Origin: Misgurnus anguillicaudatus
Taxonomy: Eukaryota > Chordata > Actinopteri > Cypriniformes > Cobitidae
DNA: 64,000 bases
Direction of reading: 5' to 3'
Assembly (NCBI RefSeq): GCF_027580225.2
Contig: NC_073341.2
Location: forward strand, 12,496,001 to 12,560,000
Shown here: piece by piece, positions 44,501-55,922 of the stretch
How positions within the stretch are numbered: position 1 is the first letter of the stretch
Layout: every line of letters starts with the position of its first letter
Made by a program: the position numbers and the translations under genes
The notes under the pieces: model-generated
What the model saw: only the letters and a program-made list of their open reading frames with translations
The model's database searches: none
What the model was told of the DNA's origin: nothing

Positions 44501-47500
44501 ACACGCAGGAGAGAGTGAGCGAGTGGAGTCCGGTTCTTCAAAGCAACTGTAAACTTCCTTCACAACAACGTAAGGCCCGCCTCTCCCCTCATTCGATTGG
44601 ACAATGGAAAGACATGAATGACGTCGGCCGCTTCTCCGCTCTCAGCGCTCCTTCAAAAACGCGTGCGCGGCAGGCGGCAAAAAACCGCAAGGTGCTCGGC
44701 GCGCATAAACAGCGCGCAAACGCGCCCTGCCTATAGAATATCATTCAAAAAAGGCGCCTGCAACTGCCATAAACGCTTTTGGTGTGACTGGCCCCTAAGA
44801 ATGTCATACTACTTGTCCTTGTAGGTCTCTTTCTGATTTGGTTAGCTTCTAACAAGTTACATTTATGTAATAAATATGTTTTTTATATGAATTTCCATTG
44901 ATAAAACCATGGTTTTACTATTGGTTTGTCCATGGTTTTTGTAGCAAAGTGTATGGTTAATTTGTGATAACCATGGTTTAACCATAGTAACCATCATTTT
45001 TATTGTAGTAAAACATGTTTTTTTTTAAGTGTGGCAGATGAATTTGCATCAAAATACTGTACAGTTTGATTTGTTGCTGCTAGATTTGACATTGCCAACA
45101 ACTTTTGTATTTCTACAGGGTTCTCTTCACATATGAAGGCAACACCAATGACATCCGATTGGCTGAGAAAGGAGGTCAGTTTTCCTAAAGCACTGATCTT
45201 ATAGAGACACAAATAGTGAATTGTTGTTTTTGGCTTGAGTGTTATGTATGTAGGATGCCTAAAATACCAAAGTGGTTACGGCAAGCCTACGTCCATCTTT
45301 ACCCAGCAGCTGTGGTTTTGATGTGTGCCACATTATTTGAATAAATTCAATAAGAAACTAGACAGTTCAGCGAAATCAATACCATCAAAGATTGAAACAG
45401 ATTTATTTAAAGATTTGTCAGAAGCTCTTACTGGAAAATGAAGATAAATCACAAAAGGCTGTGTTACATTGACTTTACCTTGGTGAGGGGCTGTTTTGAA
45501 GCAATAAACCCATTTAGTCTAAACGTAGAGTGTCTAAGCTTGTTTTAATGTGGTATTGCTCTTTATGTTAGTGTGTGATAATATGATCCAGCATGTGTGT
45601 GTATTTTCAGATGGAGGTCTAGAGGAGATGGTTGAGGAGTTGAACAGCGGGAAGGTGATGTACGGTTTCTGTCGTGTTCAAGACCCCAACTCTGGCCTTC
45701 CCAAATACGCCCTCATCAACTGGGTAATTGTTTCTTCATGTTTCCTCAACTCTAACTTAGAGATGCACCAATCGACCGGCCATAAATAGGAACCCGACTG
45801 CTTTTGCTCCCTAATGGCACTTTTCTACCACACGGGTCAGGTCTGGTCAGCACACCTCACTTTGACTTGGTTAGCTTTTTCCATCAAGTTTAGTATCACT
45901 TCGCAGTGGGAGGGATTATAGCCATGTCGTTATATTTGTGCTGTCTACTGCTGTGACATCATACAAGTGAGAGCGTCGTTGGAATGCCATACGTTCCCAT
46001 ACATTCATTTATTTCTCAGTCCGCCACAAAATCAAACGTAACCACAAATAAATTATCACTACGTCTTTCAAACATGACAAACACCCATGAAAAAAATGTG
46101 AAAAAAATTCATTGAATTTGCTCTATTTTTTTAAGGTTAGTGGTTGCACAAAATAGGGTCAGGTATACCTTTTTTCACGTCCAGCTCATGCGCGCACGCA
46201 TCCGCGCAGCATTCAAAGTATACTCACAGCGGCTACGCCCAGATGGCCGTGTTCAACACGTAGGCAATACAAATGATTTCTTATTCAAATTATTACTCTA
46301 CCAGTCCGGCAGGACAGCACTGATTTGCGACATTTACAACACAGTACAGTGTTGTACGTGTACTGTCTGTGCACCAACACGAAAATTACGTCATGCGGAC
46401 GTCATTCTAAGCAAATACTCTAGTCGTCTGCACAATGGTAACCATTTAGAAACCCAACAACAAAACAGAAACTTGTATATAAAATACTAATACATGAATA
46501 TCAGCTGACGTCACTCACTTGTCTTCCGCCATTTTGAGTACCTGAAGTGGCCGCAAAAGAACTAGAAGCTATGCCTTCAATATGTTGTGAGCATCAACAT
46601 TTTTACAACACTAAGAAGGCTCAACACAACATGATACTTGCTTGAAGTATCACCTGTGTCTCTACACGTGAACTCGAGCATCGAGAACAATGTTTGTGAA
46701 AAAGAAGGTTTTGAACAACTGACTTTGGTTGATTTGGCTTCTGCTCGCCGCCATCTTTCCAGTCAAGATGTATCGATCTTTGAATGCGACGTAAGGAGGG
46801 AGGAGAGTAAAGATGGATAGCTCCTAAAGCATAGTTCCATATAAATGCACAGATAATTCGTTGTTTTGTCGCAAGTGAAAACAATATTGGCCTTCTAATT
46901 GAAAAAGGAGCCTCATATGAGATTCATTCATTCGCATTCGGAAATCGATTATTTACGTCTGGCAGAGATGACGAGCGGACACCATAACTGCCAAAGTCAG
47001 TTGTACAAAACCTTTCTTTTTAGTAATGCTCGCGTTCATGTGTAGAGATCCAGGTGATACTTCGAACAAAGTTTCATGTTGTGTCGTGCCTTCTTATGTT
47101 TTAAAATAGTGGTAGTTCGGTAGCAGCGAACAGCGGCTGGAAGAACGCATCAGGGATCGAGTAGGCATCACACCCTAACCAAGATATATTTTTTAAAGTA
47201 GCGTTTCTTTTCATGACAGTCAATGTGCGACATGTTGTCTTTCGTAGCCATTTACTGGATCCGTAAGAATCATAGACTGTAAAAGATAAGAAATCCGTAA
47301 ATCGTAGCAAGGTAGCCAATGCTTGTCAATAGCCTACTGGTACTCGGTAGGTACTCAAGATGGCGGCATGACGTAAAAGTTCACATGAATGAAATCCATC
47401 TATATAACAACATATTAAAAATTTATAAGTTCCCATTTTTTTCTGATCTTAACTCTTTCCCCGCCATTGACGAGTTATCTCGTCAATTAAGGGCAGAGTG

Positions 47501-49254
47501 CACAATGTTTGAAAAACGCTTTGGAAAAGGAGACGGGCCGACTACCAAAACACACTTGTAGCCAATAAGCAGTAAGGGGCGTGTCTATTAACCGACCTTC
47601 TTGCCGTGGTTGGGTATGTGTGGGGCGGGCCTTTTAAAAGAAGGTCCAGATTCTATTGGGGTAGGGGGTGATTGTAGGTGATTTCAAATATCAACATTGG
47701 CTTTTAAACATTGTGCACGCCTTTAAGAGAAAACGCTTTCCTGCCAATGATGAGAATTTCCGGCTTTCCGCAATGCCGCTTTTATTCCGCAACTTTTACA
47801 ACCCGGAAGTAATGCCTCACATGAAAGAGAAAGATCTCTGTGTATGTTTTAAAGATCGCTCTGCATCTGGGGCCTCATTTATAAAATGCTGCGTAAAAAC
47901 CATCCTACATTTGATCTTACGATCATTTAACAAAAATGCGTACGTGTGATTCATAAACCGAACGTACGCGCAGAAAACGCGCGTACCCCTTTCAAATCTA
48001 TCAATCGCAAATGATCTTGAACTTGTGCGCAGCTGAGCAGTTTCAGATCTCCACCTTTAAACGATGCCTAATTAATGTCACAGACATATAAAAGAGCACT
48101 TCTCAATGTTTAAACCCAATTTTCGAGCAGCAAGATTGGCTTATTTTCCAAAAACCTGCAGCAATCAGACAAGCAAAAGTGCGTACGTCTGCCCAGACCC
48201 TGACGTGGCGCTAAGCACTTTTCCACGTCAAAGACAGTTTTTATAAATATGGACTTTGCCGTGGATTTTTGCCTACGCACACTTTACGATCAAATTTGTG
48301 CGTATGCACGCTTTATAAATGAGGCCCCTGATCTCTATCAAAAGTCCTTCACAAAAATAGAATTATCTCAGCTTTTTGCTCAAAAATTTGTGTTTTTGAA
48401 GAAATCTACCCATATTTGAGAGGTGATAAGAAGAGAACTAATAAAGGTGGGATGAAAGCACAGGGTCTGTTCTTTCATTTAATGTATTGTTTGTTTATAT
48501 ATTTAAAGAAGAACATTTTCTGGAAGGCATTAAACTTTTGTGAAAATCATGAAAAATGCTGGCGCTGGCTGGCTACTTTTTAAAAAAAAAAAACGATGGC
48601 AGGGAAAGAGTTAATTAAATGCATAAAATTACCCTTTATTTTGATATTCACACCCATTATTCACTCTCATGCAAAGCATGCTTGGAACTGGAAATCCCTG
48701 CCCAGTTTTAGCAATATTACAACAAAAATAATTCATTTAGTCCCAACTTAAATGATTTAAGTTCACATAGGTTGATTTAAACATGTGATACACCTGATAC
48801 ACAAAAAAGGATCATTTTTTTTCAATGTACCATTATAAAGCTTGGAACATCCAGGACATTTTATTATATAACATTGATTGTGTTCGTCTGAATAAAGATA
48901 ATCACATGCATTAAGGATTTTTGGGTGAACTATCCTACTATACTACAAATGCATATTTACAATCTTATTTTGAAATGTGAACATAGAAAACACAATATTT
49001 ATTCTGTATATCATGTACGTTTCTTAGAGTCTTAAAAATCTTTAAATCTTTTCTTCAGTATGTTTATTTCATTAAAATGCAGTTGCCGTTGTTGATATTT
49101 TTGTCACTGTGTTTTCAGACAGGAGAAGGTGTCAAAGATGCTAGAAAAGGGCAGTGTGCGAACCATGTGAGCACCATGGCTAACTTTCTCAAGGTATTTG
49201 GCTATATCATGTTTGAATATATGTGCGTATGTGTATATAAATATAGATGTGTGT

Positions 49255-49295
<41 letters not shown>

Positions 49296-52200
49296 CGTGT
49301 GTGTGTGTTTGTTTGATTAGGTTAATGATAAGTGAACTCACACAATGAGTCACAGTTCTGCAGTTTTTCGCTCTTATCAACAGGTTATGACATCATGAAT
49401 GTTTATTTGTAGAGCTAATGTTGAGATAAGAAGCATCAAAGTTTGATTTCAATTATTGATTTACATAAATTTCAGTCTTGCTGAGTCAATATTAAAAATA
49501 TCAAGGTTAAAGGAATAGTCTGCTCATTTTCAATATTAAACTATGTTACTATTACCTTAACTAAGAATTGTTGATACATCCCTCTATCATCTGTGTGCGT
49601 GCACGTAAGCGCTGGAGCGCGCTGCAACGCTACGATAGCATTTAGCTTAGCCCCATTCATTCAATGGTACCATTTAGAGATAAAGTTAGAAGTGACCAAA
49701 CACATCAACGTTTTTCCTATTTAAGACGAGTAGTTATACGAGCAAGTTTGGTGGTACAAAATAAAACGTAGCGCTTTTCTAAGTGGATTTAAAAGAAGAA
49801 ATAGCACTTTTGGGAGTACTTTGACTTGGCGCAGTAACACCCTCCCTCTCCCATTATGAGAGGGAGAAGGGGAGCGGACTTTTCAGGCACGTCCAAGTAC
49901 TCCCAAAAGTGCTATTACGCCATAAAATATAGTTCCTCTTTTAAATCTGCTTAGAAAAGCGCTACGTTTTATTTTGTACCACCAAACTTGCTCGTATAAC
50001 TACTCGTCTTAAATAGGAAAAACGTTGATGTAGCGCGCTCCAGCGCTTACAAGCACGCACACAGATGATAGAGGGATGTATCAACAATTCTTAGTTAAGG
50101 TAATAACATAGTTTAATATTGAAAATGAGTAGACTATTCCTTTAAATTTTGACAGAATGTTCCTCACATTACATAGGAAGAAAACAGTAAATCACAAAAA
50201 AAGACTTAAGCTGGGTTTTCACTGGCAGAGTCACAAATGTCCTGCACATGTTTGTACATAAGTGATCTATGAATTGTGTGCTTTGTTAAAAAGATCCCAT
50301 AGACTTGCATGAAAGCTGTATCTAGTGACCAGAATGTCATGAAGACAAAAGAGTGGGCTGTTTTTTTCAGCAGGTTAAAAACCTCAGATAATAAATCAAT
50401 AAAGACGCAACTTCATTATATTTTAATCTTGCCATACATGTAAGCAACTTGCTTAGATCAGAAATTTTAGTGTAAACAGGAAAACGGTTAGAGAACCTCC
50501 CGTGTAATTACATCTAATTGATTTGTTTTGTAGTCTGGCTAAGCTAACTGTGTTTGGTTAACTGCAGTGTTATTTGTTTATGTTGTATCTTACGGTGTAT
50601 TTGTTTGATTAAAAACCGAACTAGGGTTGCTAATAAATAAACTGATGGAAATATATCTGTACGTGGGTGTTTCGGGTGAAACCAGCTTGTGATTCATTTT
50701 AAGCATTAAAACCAGGTTTGTGTTTGATATTAGCGTGTGGGATTCAGTTTGCTGTGATGTTTCTCAAGGGAGCTCACGTGACCATAAACGCGCGGGCAGA
50801 GGAAGATGTGGAGCCTGAAGTCATCATGGAGAAAGTGGCTAAAGCCTCAGGAGCTAACTACAGCTTCCACAAAGAGTCCAGCCGCTTCAAAGACTCGGGG
50901 CCGCAGGGGCCTGTGGTCAGTGTCTTAAACGCACACAAACACACAGATATTTTTATTTTGTTTTATTTCTGTCCCTAGAACACACACACACTAACCCACA
51001 TAAAATTTATTGTTGGACAACAATGAAAAAAGGTTTTACAAATGCTGTTCTTTAGATGAGTTAAAGAGTTTAATGTATTATGTATCATGTAATGCCCTAA
51101 TGGCCAAACATAACATAACATAAATAAGTCGCACCATTGAAAAATTAGGTCGCAAGTGCGGCCAGCCGTTCAAGTGAAAAAAGTCTCCGCAACTCGAAAG
51201 TCTTTTTCAGGTTCAACAACAGATGTACACCGTGGTCTTAACCAATCACATAGTGAAGGGTGGACACCTCCCTCCCTCATTATGGGCGTTTCACACACAG
51301 TACGCAGCAACGGCGAGTGTTTAGTTCTTTTTAAATAGGAGACATGCGGAAAGCGGCAAAACGGGGGCGGATACAGAGGAAGCGGAGTTGGTCCACGTGC
51401 CTTGCCTGTGCACCCCAAAAAACTGTCCCTTTTAAGCACATGGCTCTTCACGGCAGGCGGCGTTAAAAATAAACATATTTGCACTAAATGCTGCACAAAA
51501 TGCTTCCACTATACATGAGAAAGCTGTAGCCACGTGGCGATTCAGCCGCTTGCCGTGTACCGTGTGAAACGGCTTTAACTATGAGCCGCGTTTGTGGACA
51601 AATGTGACGCGAATGCCGCGAGAGAGCGCCAAAATGCACAAAATAGACCGAGTCTGTGCGCGCGAAAGAGACAAAATGTACGAAAGAGTCGGAGTCTGTG
51701 TGTGCAAGAGAGAGACACAAAATGTATGAAAGAGTCGGAGTCTGTGTGCATAAGAGACAGACGCTTGGGCGCTTGTAAAACTGCGGTGTTAAAGGGGACA
51801 GAGAATGAAAAACCATTTTTACCTTGTCTTTGTTGAATAATGGTAGTCTACCCACATTCACAAACATACAAAAAGTGCTAAACATGCTAAACATCTCAGT
51901 CTCATAGAAATTCCTCTTTTAGAAATGTCAGCCAGAAAACAGCCCTGAAAAAACTGATGCTTATGATACCACAGGCATCTAACTGCCCCTCCACTTTAAA
52001 ATAATTGCCTACGAGGCAATTCATGTAAACGAGGCGGAATCATGTCTGCCGCGCTAAACGCCTCATTCGCATCGCGAGATCTCCAGACGCACGTCAACGC
52101 GTCTTTACATTGACTTAACATTGAAATCACTCGTGCTTGACGCCTCCACCGTGGCTGGTCTGAACGCAGCATGAGAACGTTTCGGCATGACGGTGGAAAC

Positions 52201-55200
52201 AAGTTTTTGACTTTGGTTAGTTTCGTCTAGGGGTGGGAGATAAATGGCCTGCGATTCAAATGGAGTACCGTTTACTACACAGAGCTGTATTTCACCGAAA
52301 GGCTAGGCAAAATCACGTTCATAATCGTGGACAAATCGCCTCCGATAATGTATGCGATTTTTGCCTAGCTTCTCTTGTGAAATACGGCTTTGTGTAGTAA
52401 ATGCTGCTCCATTTGAAAGCAGGTGATGGCTTTACTGATGAGATACGAATGAAAACCGCAGGCCATTTATCGCCCACCTCTTGTTTAGTCATTGGAACAC
52501 ATGTCAGAATTATTTAATATTTGTATTCTAACAGCAGAATGCATCTGACAGGTCTTATGATGGCACAATAGTGAATGGATCAGTGCCGGCCCAAGGCCTG
52601 TTTATTTAAAATGCCAATCACAGGGAATGAGCCGGGATGCTCAGAATATGGAAAATTTTTTGGTTGTTTGAAATAATTAATTCGCTTCACTTCTAAAAGC
52701 GTTATCCTCTATAGTGCATTATGATTAAGTAGATAATGTATGTATTGTTAATGGTTGCATGTTTGACATTTTCATTGGTCAGAATCAGTACCGTACAAAA
52801 AGCAACCACTGAACTACAGAGAAAGCTTGTTTTAAAGCATTTGCTTACTGATAAATCGGTATTTCAGCTTTGTTTGCAGAGGTGGTTCACCAAAAATGAA
52901 AAATCTGTCATTGTTTACTCATCCTCATGGATTTCGAAACCCATTTCTGTCATGGAATGCAAAAACAGACTTTTTGGTATTATCCATAATAATGAAAGGG
53001 GCTTTAAAGCTCTTAAAATGGTGCAAAAGCAACGATATCATAAGTCTTATGAAGTCATAAATACAATATCTTTATGTGATAAACAAACTCAAAACTAAGC
53101 CATTATTCAACCAGCAGCTTTTGGGAGCTTCTAAAAATAACAACATACATTTACTCTGTGTAACACCTAAACCTATCGTATGACTTTTAAAGACTTGTAA
53201 TATACTGCATGAGTTTTATAAACGAAATTTTAACTTTTTAAAGCTACAGTTCCTATTTATTGTAGTTGTATGCAAAAGACTGATAAGCCCTTTTTTCAAA
53301 TTTTTTCCTGAAACTGAGGGAAGTAAGTCAAACTGATTTGAAGAATATAATTACATTTAATTTATCACATTTTCCCTGGAGGTTTCTCACCAAAATCAGC
53401 ACAAAAGAGATATTTCATTTGTCCTGCTAATAATTTATTTTCCCACACAGGGATCAGTTTACCAGAAGACTAATGCCATGTCGGAAATTAAAAAGACGAA
53501 CAAAGACAATTTCTGGGCCCAAGCAGAGGTAATACAGCATGCATAAGCAATTAAGTTCAGTGTTTCGCTAGTCCTCTGTTTTTGTTTTACTAAATGCATT
53601 TGTCTCTTTCTCAGAAAGATGAGGAGAAACGTATTCAGGAGGAGAAGAGGAGGGCAGAGGAGGATAGACAGAAACTGGAGAAGGAAAGAAAGGACAGAGA
53701 GATGAAAGAGGCGGAGTTACGGGATAAGAAAGCTAAAGAGAGAGCGTCACAGATAGACCAACAGAGGTCAGCAACTTTACTGTTTGTATGTTTGTTGGAG
53801 TTAACAAAAATTTATTGGCAGGTTTCAAAATTTACTTTCTCCTACACCTGCCAATGGTGGAGAATTTGTTTTTGGAAAAATGTGTATTTTCCCTTTTCGC
53901 AACAAAATTCTTCAGCCTTTCTATTGCCTTAAGTAAGAAGTATGCTTGTTAATATGTTATACTTAAGCAATATCGCTCTCGGAGTCGTGTGATATAGCTC
54001 TATATAGCCGAGTGCCAGAGGCAATCACAGCCGTGATGATATAGAGCTATATCACACGACTCCGAGAGCGATATTGCTTTTATACAACAGTTCGACGGCA
54101 CACGTTTGAAAAAAGAAAACTAGAAAACAACAACGGAGTTATTTTAAAAGCCTCTTTGTTTGGGAACTACTTTCTTCCGACACGGATTTAAGGGCGGCCA
54201 GAATGACATGTAACACTTTCGGCTGCTTTGAATCTCATAATAACTCAATGGACGGAAAAGCCGTTTCTTTATATTACCGTTTCTTGGTAACAAAGTGTAG
54301 TTTTAAGATTAGTTCAGTCGAGAATATATATGTATTATATTTAAATCTGCAGTCGATTAGTAAAGATAGCGCCTGTTTGAACGTTTGCTTAGTGAGATTC
54401 GGTACGTATGAGAACCAAAGCATGAGCGGACATCAGGGTTCACTCGCCCCGCTGACCACCGCCCTCTCTGGGCTACATCTCTGACAGGGATTCCCAGTCT
54501 CATGTTGGCCTTGTTTGTTTATGATCGTCAAAATGAGATCAAATCAGCAGTATTTGGTGTCATGATCAAACTTTTACTTGTTTTTTTATTCATATTTAGT
54601 GTCTTTTGTGTTGTTATTGTTTTGGCGCGAGGTAAAAGTTAATAAAACTATACTTATATAATGTTACTATTGCTTTCCCATTTATTCTTAACACGATACG
54701 AGCACTCGATTTTTATTATTAAACTTTGTTCTTGTCAGTACTATATAAAACGGTTTTTTATAAGTGTCAGAGAGATGTTTTTGCATGATGCTTATAAATA
54801 TATCAGTGGCGATATCTCATAACACCTTTTAGAAGTCATGGTAAAATAATTTGTCAATGTCAACATTTAAAAGCTGCGGGGCTTACCTGCAGTTCCACAG
54901 TGTTTTCGGGTTCTGAAAAGAGATATCGCTCCAGAAAAAATATTGTTTACATTCCTCTTTCCAAGTGTTAATCGTCCACACGATGTGACAAGACATTACT
55001 CCCATTAACTTTAACGTAACATCCAAGAGCGCTGATCTTTGACGGAATAGTCGCTTCCGATTGGGATTCACAGACTGATTTACGAGCTAGTGAACTAATG
55101 AGACACACGGAGAGTTTAAAAACAGCGCATCTGTGTTTGTCCGTGTGTGCGTGCAGTTTTTCCATTCAGAGATGAGCCTGTTTAAAGGACCTCCATTTAC

Positions 55201-55533
55201 TAGGTGGCGGAATGATACGAAAGGTGAAGCGTGACTGTGTCGTTATCAGTAGAATATCACATGGCTCTTAGCCAATCAGGTTCGAGAACCAGAAAGAACT
55301 GTTGTATAATTTCATTTAGTTTGAATCTTCCACATTTGTGTTTACCACATACAGTAGATGGCTTGTGTCAGATGTTACTGGCCAACTGGAGAATAACATT
55401 TGTTTATTTGTCTCTCCAAAGCCAGTTTTTAATCCTATTTGGCCTTTGGTATGTGTTAATTTTTAAATTATGTGTGTTGTGTTACAGGAAGCAACAAGAG
55501 ACGGAGACTCAATCCCATGAGAAACAGCAGAGG
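38510..55533 (+). CDS. dbnl: Drebrin-like protein (mAbp1/HIP-55), 5' part: exons 1-8, 250 residues
   Basis: Coding exons: 38510-38592, 45119-45174, 45611-45723, 49119-49193, 50769-50915, 53451-53528, 53615-53766 and 55488-55533. All introns are GT/AG and the phases join to 750 nt without a stop. The product is an F-actin-binding adaptor linking the cortical cytoskeleton to endocytosis and receptor signalling. It starts [20 protein letters not shown]. Residues ~5-132 form the ADF-H domain (landmarks [55 protein letters not shown]). [14 protein letters not shown] follows, then from ~185 a Glu/Lys/Arg-rich coiled coil (exons 7-8). The Pro-rich part and SH3 domain of the usual ~430-residue protein are absent; no further exon was found to 64000, so they should lie downstream. 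It could be either teleost copy (dbnla or dbnlb). Intron 6 is only 86 bp, whereas introns 1 and 3 are full of repeats. Confidence 0.96.
39411..39824. mobile_element. MITE family 2, full copy (TTAA-flanked)
   Basis: TTAAAGGGGACATTTCACAA at left and CATGATATGTCCCCTTTAA at right, with TTAA at both borders. It matches 19066-19469 along its length and 41792-42059 in inverse. dbnl intron 1. Confidence 0.9.
39860..39955 (-). mobile_element. tRNA-derived SINE fragment
   Basis: On the minus strand AAGGTCGTGGGTTCGACCAC is a tRNA-type B box (GGTTCGANNC). It is followed by CAGGAAATGCACATACTGA, as in cyprinid tRNA-derived SINEs. The A-box side is degenerate and the 3' tail is missing. Confidence 0.55.
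40388..40760. repeat. Dispersed repeat (GGCTGTATCTGAAACTGCCT type)
   Basis: GGCTGTATCTGAAACTGCCT then TACTATATAGTAGGCGAAAA, with repeats of GTAGGCGAAAAG. This is a recognisable fish DNA-element start, and the 123-codon frame overlapping it is not a gene. dbnl intron 1. Confidence 0.5.
41792..42059 (-). mobile_element. MITE family 2, partial inverted copy
   Basis: AACCATTCTCTGCAAGCATG, TTTGGCTCCCCTTGTGATG and CGCCCCTTAATCTGCACTAT are the reverse complement of the middle of 39411-39824. Both ends are missing. dbnl intron 1. Confidence 0.85.
42677..43970 (-). mobile_element. LINE fragment: AP-endonuclease half of a non-LTR retrotransposon ORF2
   Basis: A 320-codon minus-strand frame (43639-42677) contains [11 protein letters not shown], then [12 protein letters not shown], then [14 protein letters not shown]. 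These are the GD-N, D-V and SDH blocks of APE-type endonucleases in CR1/L2-like LINEs. They are followed by the linker typical before reverse transcriptase ([20 protein letters not shown]). The reverse transcriptase is absent and the C-terminal ~70 residues degrade into low-complexity sequence. Upstream minus-strand DNA to about 43970 looks like the same element. A (TTGTA)n run at 42549-42572 could be its 3' tail. The fragment is dead. dbnl intron 1. Confidence 0.8.
44253..44799. mobile_element. TIR element with 27-bp near-perfect ends
   Basis: TTAAGGGGCCAGTCACACCA then AAAGCGCTT at left, inverted as AAACGCTTTTGGTGTGACTG then GCCCCTAAG at right. The interior is rich in GCGC, CGCAA and GACGC words. 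About 547 bp, no transposase. dbnl intron 1, ~320 bp before exon 2. Confidence 0.88.
44905..45020. repeat. CCATGGTT-rich short repeat
   Basis: ACCATGGTTTTACTA and several CCATGGTTT/AACCATAGTAACC words in direct and inverted orientation, just before dbnl exon 2. It resembles a small palindromic fish repeat. Confidence 0.5.
45756..46500. other. Intron 3 stretch with a hAT-like end, no gene
   Basis: TTAGAGATGCACCAATCGAC resembles the left end of another hAT-type fish element, but no right end could be assigned. A second repeat seems to start near 45812 (AATGGCACTTTTCTACCAC). The 116-codon frame at 46140-46490 has no recognisable domain. Confidence 0.4.
46503..47379. mobile_element. Large imperfect palindromic TIR element
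   Basis: CCGCCATTTTGAGTACCT near 46528 is inverted as AGGTACTCAAGATGGCGGC near 47349. Further in, AGAAGGCTCAACACAACATG then TGAAGTATCACCTGTGTCTC is inverted around 47040-47100. Long arms and a unique centre suggest a non-autonomous DNA element. dbnl intron 3. Confidence 0.7.
47448..48615. mobile_element. Dispersed element (copy of 5179-5613 family) with insertion
   Basis: It opens with TTAACTCTTTCCCCGCCATT then GACGAGTTATCTCGTCAATT and closes with GCAGGGAAAGAGTTAATTA. The terminal ~250 bp at the right match the inverse of 5190-5400. The middle is longer than at 5179-5613 and includes the nested element at 47868-48328. dbnl intron 3. Confidence 0.7.
47868..48328. mobile_element. Nested TIR element (GGGGCCTCATTTATAAA ends)
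   Basis: GGGGCCTCATTTATAAA and its exact inverse TTTATAAATGAGGCCCC are the ends. GCGTACG words repeat in both subterminal zones (about 47937-47985 and 48180-48190; AAATTTGTGCGTATGCACGC near 48293). About 460 bp, no transposase. Confidence 0.88.
49246..49312 (+). repeat. (GT)n microsatellite with GC interruptions
   Basis: A GT-rich run starting about 50 bp after dbnl exon 4, with GC interruptions. The predicted Cys-Val repeats are not a gene. Confidence 0.95.
49507..50145. mobile_element. Giant palindromic MITE (family 6, TTAA-flanked)
   Basis: TTAAAGGAATAGTCTGCTCA and the inverse TGAGTAGACTATTCCTTTAA are the ends, with TTAA at both borders. The arms stay complementary for about 250 bp, for example GATACATCCCTCTATCATCT against AGATGATAGAGGGATGTATC, and CTCGTATAACTACTCGTCTT against its partner near 49725. 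The left arm carries ~85 bp (about 49624-49710) missing from the right. A short central spacer lies at about 49825-49895. dbnl intron 4. Confidence 0.9.
51150..52175. mobile_element. Degenerate TIR element related to 22618-24370, with MITE insertion
   Basis: The right part (TCTTTACATTGACTTAACAT, then AAATCACTCGTGCTTGACGC, then GCTGGTCTGAACGCAGCAT) matches the right end of 22618-24370. The left boundary is uncertain; TTTCACACACAGTACGCAGC near 51289 may be near it. The MITE at 51789-52012 sits inside. dbnl intron 5. Confidence 0.5.
51789..52012. mobile_element. MITE family 3, right-truncated copy
   Basis: From TTAAAGGGGACAGAGAATG it matches 14645-14870 nearly base for base (CATTTTTACCTTGTCTTTG, GAAATTCCTCTTTTAGAAAT), then stops where the host repeat resumes. 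Confidence 0.85.
53965..54079. repeat. Perfect inverted repeat, 41-bp arms, 33-bp spacer
   Basis: The arms at 53965-54005 and 54039-54079 are exactly complementary, starting AAGCAATATCGCTCTCGGAG and ending CTCCGAGAGCGATATTGCTT. Perfect arms suggest recent origin or recent repair. It can extrude as a cruciform or form a hairpin in the dbnl pre-mRNA, 200 bp after exon 7. Confidence 0.95.
53965..55310 (-). mobile_element. Element X, longer copy with perfect 41-bp inverted repeat at one end
   Basis: This is the reverse-orientation, longer relative of 26129-26912. Its upper end reads AGAAAGAACTGTTGTATAA. Near 54079-54094 TTATACAACAGTTCGACG gives an inverse partner. Outside that lies the palindrome 53965-54079. 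The 62-codon minus-strand frame at 54883-55071 ([16 protein letters not shown]) corresponds to an open stretch in the other copy. dbnl intron 7, ending ~180 bp before exon 8. Confidence 0.7.
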
Positions 55534-55922
55534 GTGAGCTACTCTCTCTCTCACATCTGTGTGATTCGTTATCTCTGGACGTGTTCTGACACAGATCTTG
55601 TGATGACATGAACATATGTTTGTAGCCTTAAAGCTCACATAACACACACTGTTTCTGCATTTCTGATGTTAATCTGGAGTACCTATGGAGTAGTATTACA
55701 TCCTTAATATCTCTGAAGAGTCTTTAGTTTAATCAGATTTATAAAAGAAAGATTAGCTTTACCGAATCTTTTCGATAACGGGCGAAAAAATGAAGAAGGA
55801 GTTACTACCGCGGGAGGAGCGAGTACGAGTCATGCAACACTATTAACGGTTTCAGCAGTAATAACATAAACAAGCGGCTTTTGTGGTCAACAAGTAACTT
55901 CCGGTAAACTGCGCTAAGTAAG

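Noticed and set aside
54203..54484. A 93-codon frame in dbnl intron 7
   Set aside because: It lies inside element X and has no known domain or splice context.
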